This document shows, in pieces, positions 1 to 12,133 of a stretch of DNA of 64,000 bases (position 1 is the first letter of the stretch; each line of letters opens with the position of its first letter). The translations under genes were made by a program, and so were the position numbers. The notes below the pieces were generated by a model that saw only the letters and a list, made by a program, of their open reading frames with translations, was not told the origin of the DNA and did not search any database. Source of the stretch: Thuidium tamariscinum. Lineage: Eukaryota > Streptophyta > Bryopsida > Hypnales > Thuidiaceae. The stretch is from positions 41,774,821 through 41,838,820 of the forward strand of contig OX344750.2 in NCBI GenBank assembly GCA_947034885.2, written 5' to 3'.

Positions 1-62
1 ATTGGTGACAGAGGATAAAATTTGATAGAATTTGATAAAAATGTGACGGTTCATGCCTGCAG

Positions 63-868
63 TTCCACCCCGGTAAGAACGTCGGAATTGGAAGGGATTA
101 CACTATCTTTTCGTTGATCGACGGGCTCGTGAAATTTGAGAAATTCGGGCCTGACAGGAAGAAGGTGCGTGCTATTTCTTACTAATTGCGTTCTCGTTCT
201 CGTTTATCTTGCTAATTTGAAATCCATCATGATTTATCTGATTAGAATTCGAAGGACAGTAGATGCAATGCAGAATGCTTGAAGATAGTAAATCATCACG
301 GTTATCCAGTTTTGCCACAAACTTTAGCTATTGTGTTGGTAGGTTCTTGATTCTTAGTGCACCTAACCTAATATTCATTCAGTCCTAATTAACGTGAAAA
401 CGGATGTTCCCGTTCTCCGGTTTCTAATATAGTTTCACCTAGAACCCTTTATTTTGTTATCGTTTTTCAGTCTTTGTACAGTATTTATACTTACAGCTTT
501 AGGACAGAGTCTGGAATCGAGTTGAAAGAGAGCAGTGCAAGGCAATCAAAAGCACGATTGGAAATTGTGAGAACGAGAGCATTCCATGTTCCGGAAACTC
601 AGATTCAGTCATCTTTCACTCACATTGGCAAATTTGACAATCGGAATTGACTTACCGCTGCTTTGCGAACTTGCAGATTAGCGTGTATCCCGTGACCGAA
701 GTGAAGGTGGAAAACCCTAACAGCAGGCGTGTGAGGCGGCGAGAATTTTACAGGGAGCGTCGTGAGCGTCGCAGGGCTTACCAGGAAGGCACCGAAATAT
801 TTGAGCCTAGCTTGGCCGTGGCTTCTGCTGAGAGTGTGGACGAGTCCCAAGAGAAGGCTCTTTGCTAG
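63..868 (+). CDS. RPL27: Plastid ribosomal protein bL27, 3' part of gene (two exons)
   Basis: Nuclear-encoded large-subunit protein bL27 of the chloroplast ribosome, which reaches towards the peptidyl-transferase centre. Exon 63-164 follows an acceptor (cctgcag) and reads [17 protein letters not shown], then [17 protein letters not shown], the conserved bL27 core. Intron 165-676 runs from gtgcgt to ttgcag. Exon 677-868 reads [20 protein letters not shown], then a basic Arg/Glu-rich stretch and an acidic tail ending in Cys and TAG. The run [17 protein letters not shown] and the long C-terminal extension after NPNS match the plastid type rather than bacterial or mitochondrial L27. The start codon, transit peptide and N-terminal exon(s), including the RGTK part of the motif, lie left of the window. 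No frame damage is seen, so this copy is probably functional. Confidence 0.92.
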
Positions 869-1698
869 TTATGTTTCCTACGTGATCAGAGCATCATTCT
901 TTTTCTTTCAGTTTACGAAGCTAAATCTGATTACTAGTTCTTCGATTTCAAGAGTAGCCGACGGTCCCAATGATCATCGAGGTCGCCTCTAGTTCTGTAC
1001 ACCAACCCTAGAGCAGAGACTCTCATTTTGATCTAAATGGAGAAATTTACATGAATTTCACAGACCGCCAGTTTCTTAGGTTTGTTGCAGCATTCATTTG
1101 GGAATTTGCATCCAGTGTGAGTGGAATGAAACATAACATGTATACAATCTCTGTGAGAGTTCTAATTGGGACGATACTTTCTGTTTTGTGTTACCCATGC
1201 CCAAGTGACCAACACGGAATTATCACTGCTTTGTCAATTTTTATTGCAAGCTGTGTATGCATGCAGTCTCTACCAGTTTTTGTGAATATGTGAATTGTGC
1301 TAATTGTTTAATTGAGTTCTGTCTACTTTCTTTCTCTAGTCCTCTCAAATTATGAGAATTCTCCTATATTTCATAGCAATTTGGGTGATGAAAAATTCTT
1401 GAATGGAATGGTAGAGTAGAACGCTCTCCTGAGTGGTTTTCTGGGAGTTGTACAAAGATTCTTAAAGGGATTTTGTCCGTGGTCAGCTTTGCATCACTGA
1501 AATCACATTAAGGTAGAAGGTTCTATAATGGACTATCTAAGGGCTGAAACTGAATTTGGGGGAGGTGAAACATCTTGAAATAATTTTCAAAATATTTTCC
1601 TAGAAAGACAAGTGAAATTGACATCTAACCCAAGTCATTTCATATATTTGGGAGCTTTTTTGAATTAGTTATCAAATTCTGAAGTTGAAAGGGCATAG
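869..1698. other. 3' flank of RPL27, no gene recognised
   Basis: This stretch must contain the RPL27 3' UTR. An open frame at 1051-1293 resembles no family I know and has no splice or codon evidence for being real. Nothing else is visible. Confidence 0.5.
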
Positions 1699-1822
1699 GG
1701 CTCTAAAATGGTGCCCTAGCTAAAATGTACAATGTCTACTGAAGGCTATGAAAAAGCAACATGTACAAATGTTGTACATTTAAGATAGGGCACCATTTCA
1801 ATGCCTACTCCATTTTAGGACC
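1699..1822. repeat. Small inverted-repeat element (MITE-like)
   Basis: The two sides are inverted copies. ATGGTGCCCTAGCTAAAATG on the left is matched by a reverse-complement run around 1770-1800 containing ttgtacattt and agggcaccattt. An outer CTAAAATGG (about 1702) pairs with CCATTTTAG (about 1810). The copy is about 124 bp with no coding capacity. No clear target duplication was found, so the superfamily is left open. Confidence 0.6.
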
Positions 1823-2791
1823 TCTTATCTTACTTCCTCTAAGTCAGATGAAAATTGGACATTTCAATGGCTGCTTTTGTAACAGGTAAAGTAAACCACC
1901 CTATAACAGGCAGAATGACTAGATTTCCTTCTTGACATTTTTGAAAATTAAGAATTTTTTTCACATAAAGACAAACATGATTGAAAGTGTAAGTGTGTGT
2001 GTGTATTTGACAAAGTATGAATTTGTTACAAATTTTTGAAGTGTGCTCTCTAGTTGGCTCAAATCAATTTGTAGACACCCCAAAACCATCAAAAAGTGTA
2101 TTCATAGTGATCATCAAACCACCTAAAGCAATCACAATATTTCCTAATATGGTTGCAATATTATATAACATATGCATGAAATAAAGAAATAATAAAATTA
2201 GTTCTTGTAATAAATTTAGACTAAAAAGGTTGAAGTTCCTAAAGTACTCACTAATCAAGGCCTCACCATCACCGAAAGCATTGATTTTGGCCATTAACCT
2301 ATTTATTGAAGTCCTAATCTCATTTATAAGATTAGATTTGCTATGGATTGATGGAAGGCTGTAATGGGTGGTTTTGTAGGTGTTTGAATTAGAAAGTTAG
2401 CTTGTCATGGGATGGTAAACTTTAGTAGTTGTTGAATGGGCTACTCTTGATGAACCTAATTTGGTGACATTTGAATTTATAAAAGTAGTTCAAATGCAAA
2501 ATACATGCTCATGGTTTTGTTGGAGTTGCTCAAATTTCATATAGATTACAATAATTGTGGTCATTGTTTTGACTTCAACCAATGGAAAGTCCTTCTAGTA
2601 TTCTAAAGTACAAAGTAAGTAGAATTTCTACCATTGCTAAACCAATGAACTACTTGTAGAAATTGCATTTTTGTGAGGGTCTAAAACTCTTATTTGCATT
2701 GATGTAGCACTAAAACAAAAATTTGAAATCTCTTTGTAATTCAAAGTTGCAAAGGTGAGACTGTGAACATAAATTCTTGGGATAACTCTAT
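1823..2791. other. AT-rich intergenic DNA, no gene
   Basis: Only low-complexity AT-rich sequence with a short TG run near 1985-2005. Short open frames here are full of chance codons and match no family. Confidence 0.5.
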
Positions 2792-2944
2792 TACTACAAG
2801 AAAATGGGGGTATAAACAACTTGTCGGCAATGATTGCACCAACAACAATAACTGCAAAATGACTACAAAATGGTTGTTTTGCAATGGTTGTTGTTAGTGC
2901 AATCATTGTGGACAAGTCATTTATACCCCCATTTTCTTGTAGAG
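2792..2944. mobile_element. CACTA-type MITE
   Basis: A 153-bp almost perfect hairpin. The left end TACTACAAGAAAATGGGGGT and the right end (reverse complement CTCTACAAGAAAATGGGGGT) each differ by one base from the usual plant CACTA terminus CACTACAAGAAAA. It is flanked by a 3-bp direct repeat TAT (2789-2791 and 2945-2947), the duplication size of CACTA elements. It has no coding capacity, so it would need a transposase in trans. Confidence 0.8.
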
Positions 2945-3360
2945 TATTAACTAATGAAAAGAAGATTATTATCCCTTGGGGAGTTCATTCCCTTATATAT
3001 TTTGCATACACCTATGATAATGACCTATTTGATGGGGGGCTATCTATAAAATGACCTATTTATAACATGGAGGTGTTTTAGGGCACCCTATTTTACATAA
3101 AATCTTATTTCTCACTTATTACATAATCCTATTTTACATATAATCTTATTTCAATCTTTTTAAATATCCCATAGTAGATGTTATTTTTTACAAATTTTAC
3201 ATGGAATGAATATATTGGACCCTATTTTTTATCACACATGGTTTCTAAAACTTTCACCAATGATCTTCCTGAGTATTATCCTCAAATGTTTTGAAATTCA
3301 TAACTGGATTTTGAAAAGTCATCAATATTTCATATTTAAAGACTAGTTTGTTTTTTGGTT
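2945..3360. other. AT-rich spacer, no gene
   Basis: Contains loosely repeated phrases such as ccctattttacata and aatcttatttc, but no element boundary or gene can be defined. Confidence 0.4.
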
Positions 3361-4761
3361 GTACAGTGGGGTACCAATCAAAATGTCGTTTTCGAATTCG
3401 CAGTGAGAAAAATTTCAGTATTGCCAACTTTGAAAGCCTCCCTAGAGCTCAAAAATTGGTATTTTATCACGAAAGTTTTACTACAGCATTATCTTTAAAT
3501 TAATTATATGTATGATAAATTTTAAGGCCAAAAGATTCACCGAAAAAAAGTTATTTAAACTCTACCAACATGGGTAGTGGTGAGAAACATTTCACTACTT
3601 TCAACTTTGACACCTTCCTAAGTATTGAGTTTTTTTTCTTTTGCCATGAAATTTTTGTCATGAAACAATCTCTATGTTTTCAATATTCATAAAAAATTTC
3701 AAGGTAAAAAAAGTTTTTTTAAGAAGATATTTGAAATCTCCCAACAAGTGTAGTTTTGAGAAAATTTTCACAATTTCCAACTTTGACACCCTCCCAAGGG
3801 CTGAAAAATTGGTTTTTTACCATGAATTTTTTTTTGTGAAGTCATCTCTATGTCAATAATATACTCTCTAAATTTCAAGTTCAAATGAATTACCAAAAAA
3901 AAGATATACAAAATCTCCCAATATGTGTAGTTGTGAGGAGGAGTTTTTGAGCCCTTAGTAAGTGTTATTTTGTGGAGCAAAGTTTGACACGAATGTAAAA
4001 ACTCAACCTCACAACTACACATGTTGAGAGATTTTGAATATCTTTTTTTGGTTAAGTGTTTTGAACTTGAAATTTGGAACATATATTATCAACATAAAGT
4101 TGATCTTATTCAAAAAAATTCATGTTAAATAGACAAATTTTCATCCCTTGGGAGGGTATCAAAGTTGGCAATTGTGAAAATTTTCTCACAACTACACATG
4201 TTGGGAGATTTTGTATACCTTTTTATTGGTAATTCATTTGAACTTGAAATTTAGAGAGTATATTATTGACATAGAGATGACTTCACAAAAAAAAATTCAT
4301 GGTAAAAAACCAATTTTTCAGCCCTTGGGAGGGTGTCAAAGTTGGAAATTGTGAAAATTTTCTCAAAACTACACCTGTTGGGAGATTTCAAATATCTTCT
4401 TAAAAAATCTTTTTTTACCTTGAAATTTTTTATGAATATTAAAAACATAGATATTGTTTCATGACAAAAATTTCATGGCAAAAACAAAAAAACTCAATCC
4501 TTAGGAAGGTGTCAAAGTTGAAAGTAGTGAAATGTTTCTCACCACTACCCATGTTGGTAGAGTTTAAATAACTTTTTTTTGGTGAATTTTTTGGCCTTGA
4601 AATTTAGCATACGTATAATTAACTTAAAGATGATGCTGTAGTAAAAATTTTGTGGTAAAATACCAATTTTTGAGCTCTAGGGAGGCTTTCAAAGTTGGCA
4701 GTATTGAAATTTTTCTCACTGCGAATTCGAGAACGACATTTTGATTGGTACCCCACTATAC
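3361..4761. repeat. Long foldback: 1.4 kb inverted repeat
   Basis: Two arms of about 700 bp are reverse complements centred on position 4061. The ends pair as GTGGGGTACC (3366-3375) with GGTACCCCAC (4747-4756). Open frames at 3674-3859 (+) and 4263-4448 (-) encode the same 61 residues with only three differences, so the arms are very similar. Those frames are by-products of the repeat, not genes. Each arm is itself built of diverged repeats of roughly 200 bp, marked by caactttgacaccctccc and ctacacatgttgggagattt. A transcript would fold into a long hairpin. No target duplication is obvious. Confidence 0.9.
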
Positions 4762-7437
4762 ATTATCAAATATTCAAAACTCAAGTCAAAATGGTGGATA
4801 TGCCAAAAGGGTGGTATTCAATTAGAAAACACCTCACACAACCAATGATGCCATTAATTTTGAAAGACTCTTCATGAATTGAAAATTATTTTTGGTTGTA
4901 TGGTCTTAATTCAACATTAATAAGAATTCTCATTTTGAAAGATCAATTACACATTTGTAGCCACTCAACAACAATTTAGTGCCACCTCTAATTGAATCAA
5001 ATTTTGAATTCCAACTTAACTTAAAAGACAATGTGGCCAAAAGTGGCATTGCAATTTTGTGTAAATCCCCCAATAACATGAGCTATCGATTCAGAAATGC
5101 AAAAATGGGAGGCCCCTTGACGTCTTTGATGAAGCTTAAAAATTGTCCAAAAATTGCATCCAATGAGGGCTATTGATCTAATTTTTTAAAAATACAGTGG
5201 AGTTCTAACCGTCAATCAAGTGTCGACTATTAACAATTCCAGATCTATTGATGTGCAAATCTCTCGGATAGGGTTTGGCATCCATTCTTCCTCGCACAAT
5301 TCTCCTTCTTTGCACAATTCTTCCTTCACAACGGGTTTAGTATGGCATTAAGGAGGTTTGGTTTTTTTATTTTCGTGAGATCAAGGTCAAAGAGCCTATT
5401 CTTCTTTGAGGAGATCTACTGTCAAGGCGCCACTAGCTTGTTGGATCAGGGCCAACTCTTCAGGGGAGGTCGAGATCTGGGATCAAGAGCCATTGCAACC
5501 ATTGCAACCATTCCTTGCCTAATCCGACCATTGTGAACTGGGGTGAGGGGCGTGCGAGGTCTTTGGGGTCCAATGTAGGAGGTGTGGCATCGGAAGCAGA
5601 GTGTTGTGGTTTGTTTTTTAACTTTAATTGCATGAACATGTTTGTTTTTAAGTTTGTTTATTATTTTGCTTTTTGTAGCGTGTATTCACGTGAGTAAGTG
5701 AGTTTTGTGATTGCCATACTCCTCTCAGCATGCTCATTTTCAAGTTCGTTTTTGGTAAGTTCAGATGGTTCTACGAATTTGGTAAGTTTGCGAATTCTGC
5801 AAGTTCTAAAAGGTCTATGAGTTTGGGGAGTTATGTGAGGGAGGATTCAGCTGCACTTCTTCACTTGTGCCTTTCTACATATTTTGCACTTGTTTCTTCC
5901 CTTCCACATTTCATATTTCTATTAGTTCAAGCTAGAAATCAGTACACTTGGGAATACAATTTCCTTAGTACTTGCGCAATTTTTGTATATAATATAGAAT
6001 AGTAAGTCTTAGATGTTTGTACCTATGCCTTGCTTCTCTGAATATTCATTGTCTTATGTTGGTTGTAGACAAATATTGAAGTATACAAGTTTACAAAAGC
6101 ATTGGCTGCAACTTGAAGGTGTTCTATAAGAAATCATCCCTAAATAATCTCCCAAGTTTCTTGGATCAAATTGCAACTAGGAAGCTTTGTTGCAAAATTT
6201 TTAGGATTATTCAATACTCTAAGATTTTAGGGTTGTATGCCTTAGAATCTCTTAATTTAGAGTTCAATAGAAAAATGACACCTCCACCCTTTTTACAATT
6301 TAAAAAAAAATTGTACAACCAATCGGAAAATGACATGTATATCCCTCTTGAAATTTATGAAAAAGCTTAACAACAAATGGCATAATGCCATGTGTGCAAT
6401 CTATAGAAATTATGTGTGTTTTTCTTTGGATTCAATATTCTCTCACAATGTACTGAAAAGTGGCAATAACTACCAACACACACAATCTAGGTTGAAAGTG
6501 TCCCCATCCACCATAAATTCCCATCCAATTCCATCACTATTCCAAATTCAATAACTTAGTGTCTTTTTATTTATGATTTTTTATAAAACACTTCCATTAT
6601 TACATGCTCTTTTACCAAATTGCCATAAGAGATTTGATTGAAAATCCTAAGAAGAACAAACCCCAATCGCTTATAGAACATTGTGAAGAACATTAATATA
6701 ATTTATTTCTCAAATTTTATTTTATTTTATTGATATAGTATTACAATATTATTTCAACCTATAATAATTTAAAACAATAAGGTTTTTGTGAATCAGTGCC
6801 ATTTGCAATATTAAAATAAATTAGTATACTTTAAATACTAGTGTTCTTTGTATACTTTTAAGTTGAACTATGCAGTAGAGTACAATGTAAGATCCAACAA
6901 AAATTGAAAGTATAGCAAAAAAAGAAGTTTAAGTTAAAGAATAGAAGTATTAAAAATAAGGAAAGTTCAAGTATAAAAGAAAAAAATTTAATTTGCAAGA
7001 ATTCCTAAACAAGAAAAGGTTTCAAGTACAAAGGCCTTGAAGAGGAAGTGACTATTTGCATTAGTTGTTTTTTGAGGGAATTAGGGGATTGTTTCAAGCC
7101 TATTCCCAATGTTGTGAACTAGCCATTGCTAGCTAGAATAATGAATAATTGAAGAAATTAAAATTAAATTAAAAAACATCTTTTAATTCAAAATCCAAAA
7201 TTAAATTAAATATTATTATCTAACATGGCAGTCTCTTGACCACTTCAAATTGCTTACTTGGTAGAATTTATAAAGTCCAACAAAGTTTTTACAACCTAAG
7301 AACTCACATGGTCTTTTAATTAAAGGCTTCAAAAACCATCTAATGAATTCTATTGCTACTTTCAAAGCACAAAGCATAGTAAACAAATTAAATTTTTTTG
7401 GGGAGGTTTTAATGTTTGAAAAAGTAATCCCTATGAC
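4762..7437. other. Intergenic DNA, no gene recognised
   Basis: The part at 5200-5900 is less AT-rich than its surroundings, with several short plus-strand open frames (for example 5342-5536 and 5730-6002). No protein family, splice pattern or repeat boundary was recognised. 5900-7437 is plain AT-rich sequence. Confidence 0.4.
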
Positions 7438-7439
7438 TA

Positions 7440-7463
7440 AGGTAGAGGGCTCGTAAGTGGAGC
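7440..7463 (+). repeat. Left terminal inverted repeat of pogo element
   Basis: Identical over 24 bp to the inverted right end. A similar motif, GGCTTGTAAATGGAGCATGG, recurs about 300 bp inside (from 7755) and looks like a subterminal copy of the presumed transposase-binding site. Confidence 0.85.
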
Positions 7464-8129
7464 AGGATAGGGAAAAATGAGATCTATCTTGTAGGGCAGC
7501 CGCCTAATTATTCCCCATTTTTTTTGTGGAAAGAGAACTAAAGAAGGAATCAATAGCAGTTGAAACTGTAATTTTCCAACCCAAAATGAATTAGATATGT
7601 ATTTTCAAAGCCAAAAGCTGTAGGGCGCTATAATTGTCCATAGAGTACAGTTGGAGTGGAGAAGAAAATAGTTTTGAATAGAACAAGTCCAACCAAAAAT
7701 GGTTTAATAAGTTTCCTAATATGTTCGTGGAATGTCAGTGAATGCACCAACCCAGGCTTGTAAATGGAGCATGGTGCATGAATACCCTCTCTACTGCAAA
7801 CCTTGACAAGTTTCTATTCTAGTACTGTAGTGATTTTAAAATGGACTAGCCAAAATTTAGGAAGAGGACAGAGGGATTGAATTGTTGTGCAGGATGGGTC
7901 GTGAATGCGCACAGAGTATTTCTAAATCGGAGCAAGCATTTTCTTTGAATCCCTGACCCCCTCCCTGCAAAGTGAATATGTTAGGTCGGAAATAGCCATT
8001 GTGACCAACGGAATCTTCTTTTCTTCCACGCCGATCACGCACTTCCTGAGCCCCTGCTTGCTTTGAGGTGTTGCGCGTCGATGCTTGCTTAGAGAGTTGC
8101 GCGCCAAATCTTAGACTTTGAATGGCACG

Positions 8130-9285
8130 CTGCCTTCCCTTGCTAAAGAAGCAGAAACATTCTTAAGGAGCAGTTGGTCTTGCCTTCTCTCACAACTTCA
8201 TCGATTTGGATTTGTACCCGAGGTCATCGCTCCTCGATCTGGGAGCGCCTGAGTCTTCCAGTCGCCGCAAGGTAATTGCCTTCCACAATCTTGTCAACCT
8301 TCCATCTGCAGGTCTTAGGGTTTGCCTTCGTTGCACTTGCTGTGATTTTCAATGTTCTTACTTCAATTGTGTAACATTTGCGACTTGCAGAGAAGCGAAA
8401 AAGAAAGTTTTGTTGAAGTTGAAGTCATTGCACGTAATCTCGTTCCCTAATCTCTTATCGCAATTTCGCATTGCATCCTTCCTTTCCGAACTTTTAGGAC
8501 TCCCGAATTTCTATTGAATGTCACGCACAGTCGAATCTCGCAGCCTTTGCATTCTGCAAACGACTAACTTTTTGAACCCTTGTTTTGTTCATCAGCTTGG
8601 AGAAGACTTTTGATCAACCGGAAGCTCCTGTCGATGCCGCCTCCTGTTGATGCAATCTCCTTGGATTTGCTGTTGTTCTGGTGCAAAGATATCCGGCATT
8701 CAAGATGACTTCTTGATGATTCCTTCCGATGACTTGCTCGAATTTTGAGTTCAGGTTCTTTCTTGGGCTGATGCGCTCCCTCCTTGCTTTTCTTTACATT
8801 GCAAGTCATTCTCACTGCTTCGGTAATCTCTTCTTCGCTGATGACTGCTTTTTTCCTCCTGATGTTGATAATACCCATTTAAGATCCAGGCCTTCAAGTT
8901 GTGCACATCTATATTCTAGATGTTTAATCCCAGTCTTTACCTCAGTGATCTCCCCTTCTTAGCATGTGTTGTTTTGTTGAGGACAATGTATATCTCTCCT
9001 CCCAAATGCTAAAAAAAACATTGTGCACATGAATCAACATTGTGCACATGAATCAACATTCTTCAGTAACAACTCACTCTCTATATCCTAAAACAACTTC
9101 AAACTAACATGACTATTATGTTTTCTAAGCAGCACAAGTATGTATGCTTAATACTAATTTTTTGATTTTGAAACTACTAAATTGTAGCTAATCTTCCTCA
9201 TTTTCTAATTTTTGTGCAGAAATAGCAGCTCACTTCCTACTAACATTATCTCCCAAACATCTCAGTTCCATGTCCATTTTCACAG
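8130..9285 (+). pseudogene. Gene-like cargo inside the transposon (possible captured exons)
   Basis: This part is richer in G+C than the surroundings and shows plant-style splice signals on the plus strand. There is a donor gcaag/gtaatt near 8271, an acceptor gacttgcag near 8391, a donor near 8439, an acceptor gttcatcag near 8595, and a short exon-like piece between tgtgcag (about 9220) and cacag/gtaagt (about 9284). The longest open piece (8206-8517) reads through the first putative intron and matches no family I know. It may be a captured host gene fragment or the element's own second gene. The call is tentative. Confidence 0.3.
9019..9056. repeat. 19-bp direct duplication
   Basis: CATTGTGCACATGAATCAA occurs twice in tandem. 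It contains the palindrome TGTGCACA-like core. Confidence 0.8.
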
Positions 9286-9568
9286 GTAAGTGAGTTCTCC
9301 TGCGAACTTCTCTCTGTTCCATATTTAGACACCCGAAAAGGAACTCATCCCTGTGTTTATTGCAACACGTCTAATCTCTGAAACTCCTATGAAATTATTT
9401 GAGAAATGTTGATTTGCTGGTGCAAATACTTGGCTATAGTACCTTGGTAGAAATTGAAAATGTTGTCCAAAATTCAATGTCTGCGACCGAACTTCATGGA
9501 GAGGTGGGAAGTTTGAAATGTCTTTACCTTGTTCTTTAGCTCTTTTCCTTACTAAAACCAGTCTTTGA

Positions 9569-12133
9569 TTATCTTTGCATACTTGTGGCATGAATCCACA
9601 ATGGTTCCCTATAGCCTGTGATGGGAGCATTTTCTTTTATAGCTGCATATAATTTATCTCCAAGTGCCTTCACATTCTTCAAACTCCAAATTTCATTATG
9701 TTTTCTTTTGGATTTTGCTAGTTCAGTTGTTGCCTGTTTAGCTACAGCTTCTTCTTTCTTCTCTTGAGCCCTCTTCTCCTTATTTGCTTCTTTCTCCAAC
9801 TTCATCCTTTCTTTTTCTCTAACTACGTCTTATTTCCTCTCAGCTACATCTTGCAGATTTTGCAAGTGTTGCTCTTCTGTAAGCAGAATTGATTTCTAAT
9901 AATCAATCTTTGGCTCCATGCAATGTGTCTTCTTGGAAGGAACCTGTACGTGAGGCAGTTGTAAAAACCTGCTGAAATCAATCTGGCTAGAATCTTCATC
10001 CTGCTTAGGTATGTCATCATCATCGGCACTGCTACTCGCTGAATCCCTTTCTGAGTGATTGTCTTCACTTTCTACTTGGACAAAATAATGTGTGCAGTTT
10101 GGAACATTAGTAGGCAGTTCATCAAAAATTTCTTGAATCTCCCAATCTTGAAGTCAATGTGGCATACGATTTTCGTCTTCCATTTCCATACCCCTAGCTT
10201 CAGCTAATTTGAAAGTTTCACTTAGTCCCATCTTAGCATCCATAGCATGACAATTGATAGGATAGATACCTGTTGCTTGAAAATCCTTCTTTATATTGTC
10301 AACAGTTAATGCTCTCCTAAGAGCGCAATCAACCCATTGTGCCAAATCTTCCTTTATGGGAGTTTGGCCAGTATGATGAAATGACCATTTGTCCCTGTAA
10401 GCCCGGAATGTTAGTTTGAAGGGCTTAAAACAAGAGACATCTAGAGGCTACATGTAGTGTGAAGTTTGTGAAGGAAATGTCAACATCTCTAAGCCTTTGG
10501 CCATTGCTAACTTGATTACATCCAAGGTAACATGGGATCCATGCCCATCTAAAATTAACAAGTGCTTGTTGGATGGAGATAACTCATATTTCTCTTCTAG
10601 TTTTTTCAAAAAGTGTACCATCCAAGATTTAAACAATGCATAGTTCATCTATGCTTTGCTTTGCAAGGCAAAGACAACATCCTTTTCCCCTACTCTCATT
10701 AGAAAGTTTCTAGAATTCTTCTTCCCCTTAAATATGTAGAAGTTGGGTATTTTTCCTCCATCTGTAATGATGCAAGATAAGACAGAGAGCCATTCTCTTT
10801 GATCTGGAATAATCAAATGAACATTTCTAGAACCTTTTTTTGCAATAACATATTCCCCACCATCCTTTCCAGCTTGAACTCCACTCTCATCACAATTCCA
10901 AATTTGATGAGGTGCATAGTTGTGAAGATCATATATCTTCTATAAATTGTCATAGAAAGTTGCTACAGCTTCAAGGTTCAAATGCTTGGCTCTCTTTTGC
11001 TCCAATCCTTGGGCCTTTCTTATTGTCAATTTTGGACGTCTCCTCTTGAAACACTTGATCCAGCCTGGTCCAGAGACTCCATCTTTAAATGGAGTTACTC
11101 TTGTTTGAGTAAGTATGGTTACCATTTCTCTCAATTGTCTTAGATTTAGTGGAAAACCTAGGCTTTGCATTTTAATAAGGTAGTCTACCAATTGCTTCTC
11201 CTCTTCATCTGTCAACACTCCTTTCTTTCTTCTCCTCTTATGCATGGTTGTACCATAGACATGATTCCTCAAAGTGGTTGAAGGAATTCCGTGTTCTGTA
11301 GCTGCAACTCTTAAAGGAACGCCTTCATCTACATCATTTATAGCAGCTTGCAGTTGCTCATCAGTCCAATTTTTGTTAATAAGCTTTATCTTCTGACGTG
11401 TAGGGCATTTGGACTCTGAAATAGACTTGTGATGATGCAAATTTTCGGAAGTTGGAGTACCTTTGTTTAAAACGTCACTTGTTTTTTGATGATGTGCGTT
11501 GAAGTTATTCTTGACGTCCATTGTGTTGTCTTCAACAGATAGAGGCTCCATGTCTTCAGTTGGCCAATCTCTCCTGTCCTCTTGTATTGGTGATGCAGGT
11601 AAAGAGTGACCACTCTTTCTTAGTCGCTCATTGATGTCAGCAACGTAATCTATGCATGTCTCTCCTTTCAAAGTACCCCCATCTAAATTGATGTGCACAT
11701 TCTTTTGTTCATCCTCTAGTTCTCTCACTTCTGCATCGCCATTTTTGCATATCACTTGTCTACTGTGCAACTGCTCCCGTCCCTGTTTCAATCTTGTAGG
11801 TTGCAGCTGATGTTCATTTGATTGCCTCAAGTGTGTACTTGAAGATGGAAAGTTCGCTGGAGTGGGCCGTAGTATTCTTTGTTTACTGATGTCCTCAATC
11901 AGTACTACAGTATCATTCCGAGTAGGTAGTTGTGGAAGGTAGCCATCCTTCTGTAGCTCTAGAATGAGTTGACGCTTCTCCTCCTCTCTTGCCCAATCAA
12001 ACAACTTCTGATTTTGAATGACACCCGCCTCTCCATCATAGTCATAGTCACTACTATCACTACTTCTTGAACTCTCTTGCTTCTGCTAGGAAGAAGCTGA
12101 ACTCTCACTATCTTCATCACTAATGTCACTCAT
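9569..12133 (-). pseudogene. Pogo/Tigger-type DDE transposase, broken by stops
   Basis: One continuous minus-strand frame of about 854 codons starts at ATG 12133. Residues 1-45 are Ser/Asp/Glu-rich. A helix-turn-helix of psq/CENP-B type lies near 254-293 (GVPLRVAATEHGIPSTTLRN), followed by a second CENP-B-like HTH near 308-378 with FPLNLRQLREMV. The DDE_1 catalytic domain follows: D415 in IWNCDESGV, D529 in LLILDGHGSHV, D565 in PLDVSCFKPFK. A Lys/Glu-rich coiled-coil-like tail follows near 768-810. In-frame stops fall at codons 16, 398, 495, 562, 660, 746 and 768; codon 562 replaces the Gln of the family's QPLD motif. There is no frameshift up to codon 768, so decay is by point mutation. The true C-terminus is unsure because another frame is open at 9325-9630. 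Confidence 0.9.

Noticed and set aside
1051-1293. 80-codon plus-strand open frame after RPL27
   Set aside because: Lies in the 3' flank and resembles no known protein. Length is within chance for this region.
3674-4448. Pair of 61-residue open frames, nearly identical, on opposite strands
   Set aside because: They are mirror copies created by the foldback arms. No family match and no other coding sign.
5200-5900. Less AT-rich stretch with several short open frames, as a possible gene
   Set aside because: No consistent frame across splice-like sites and no recognisable protein motif.
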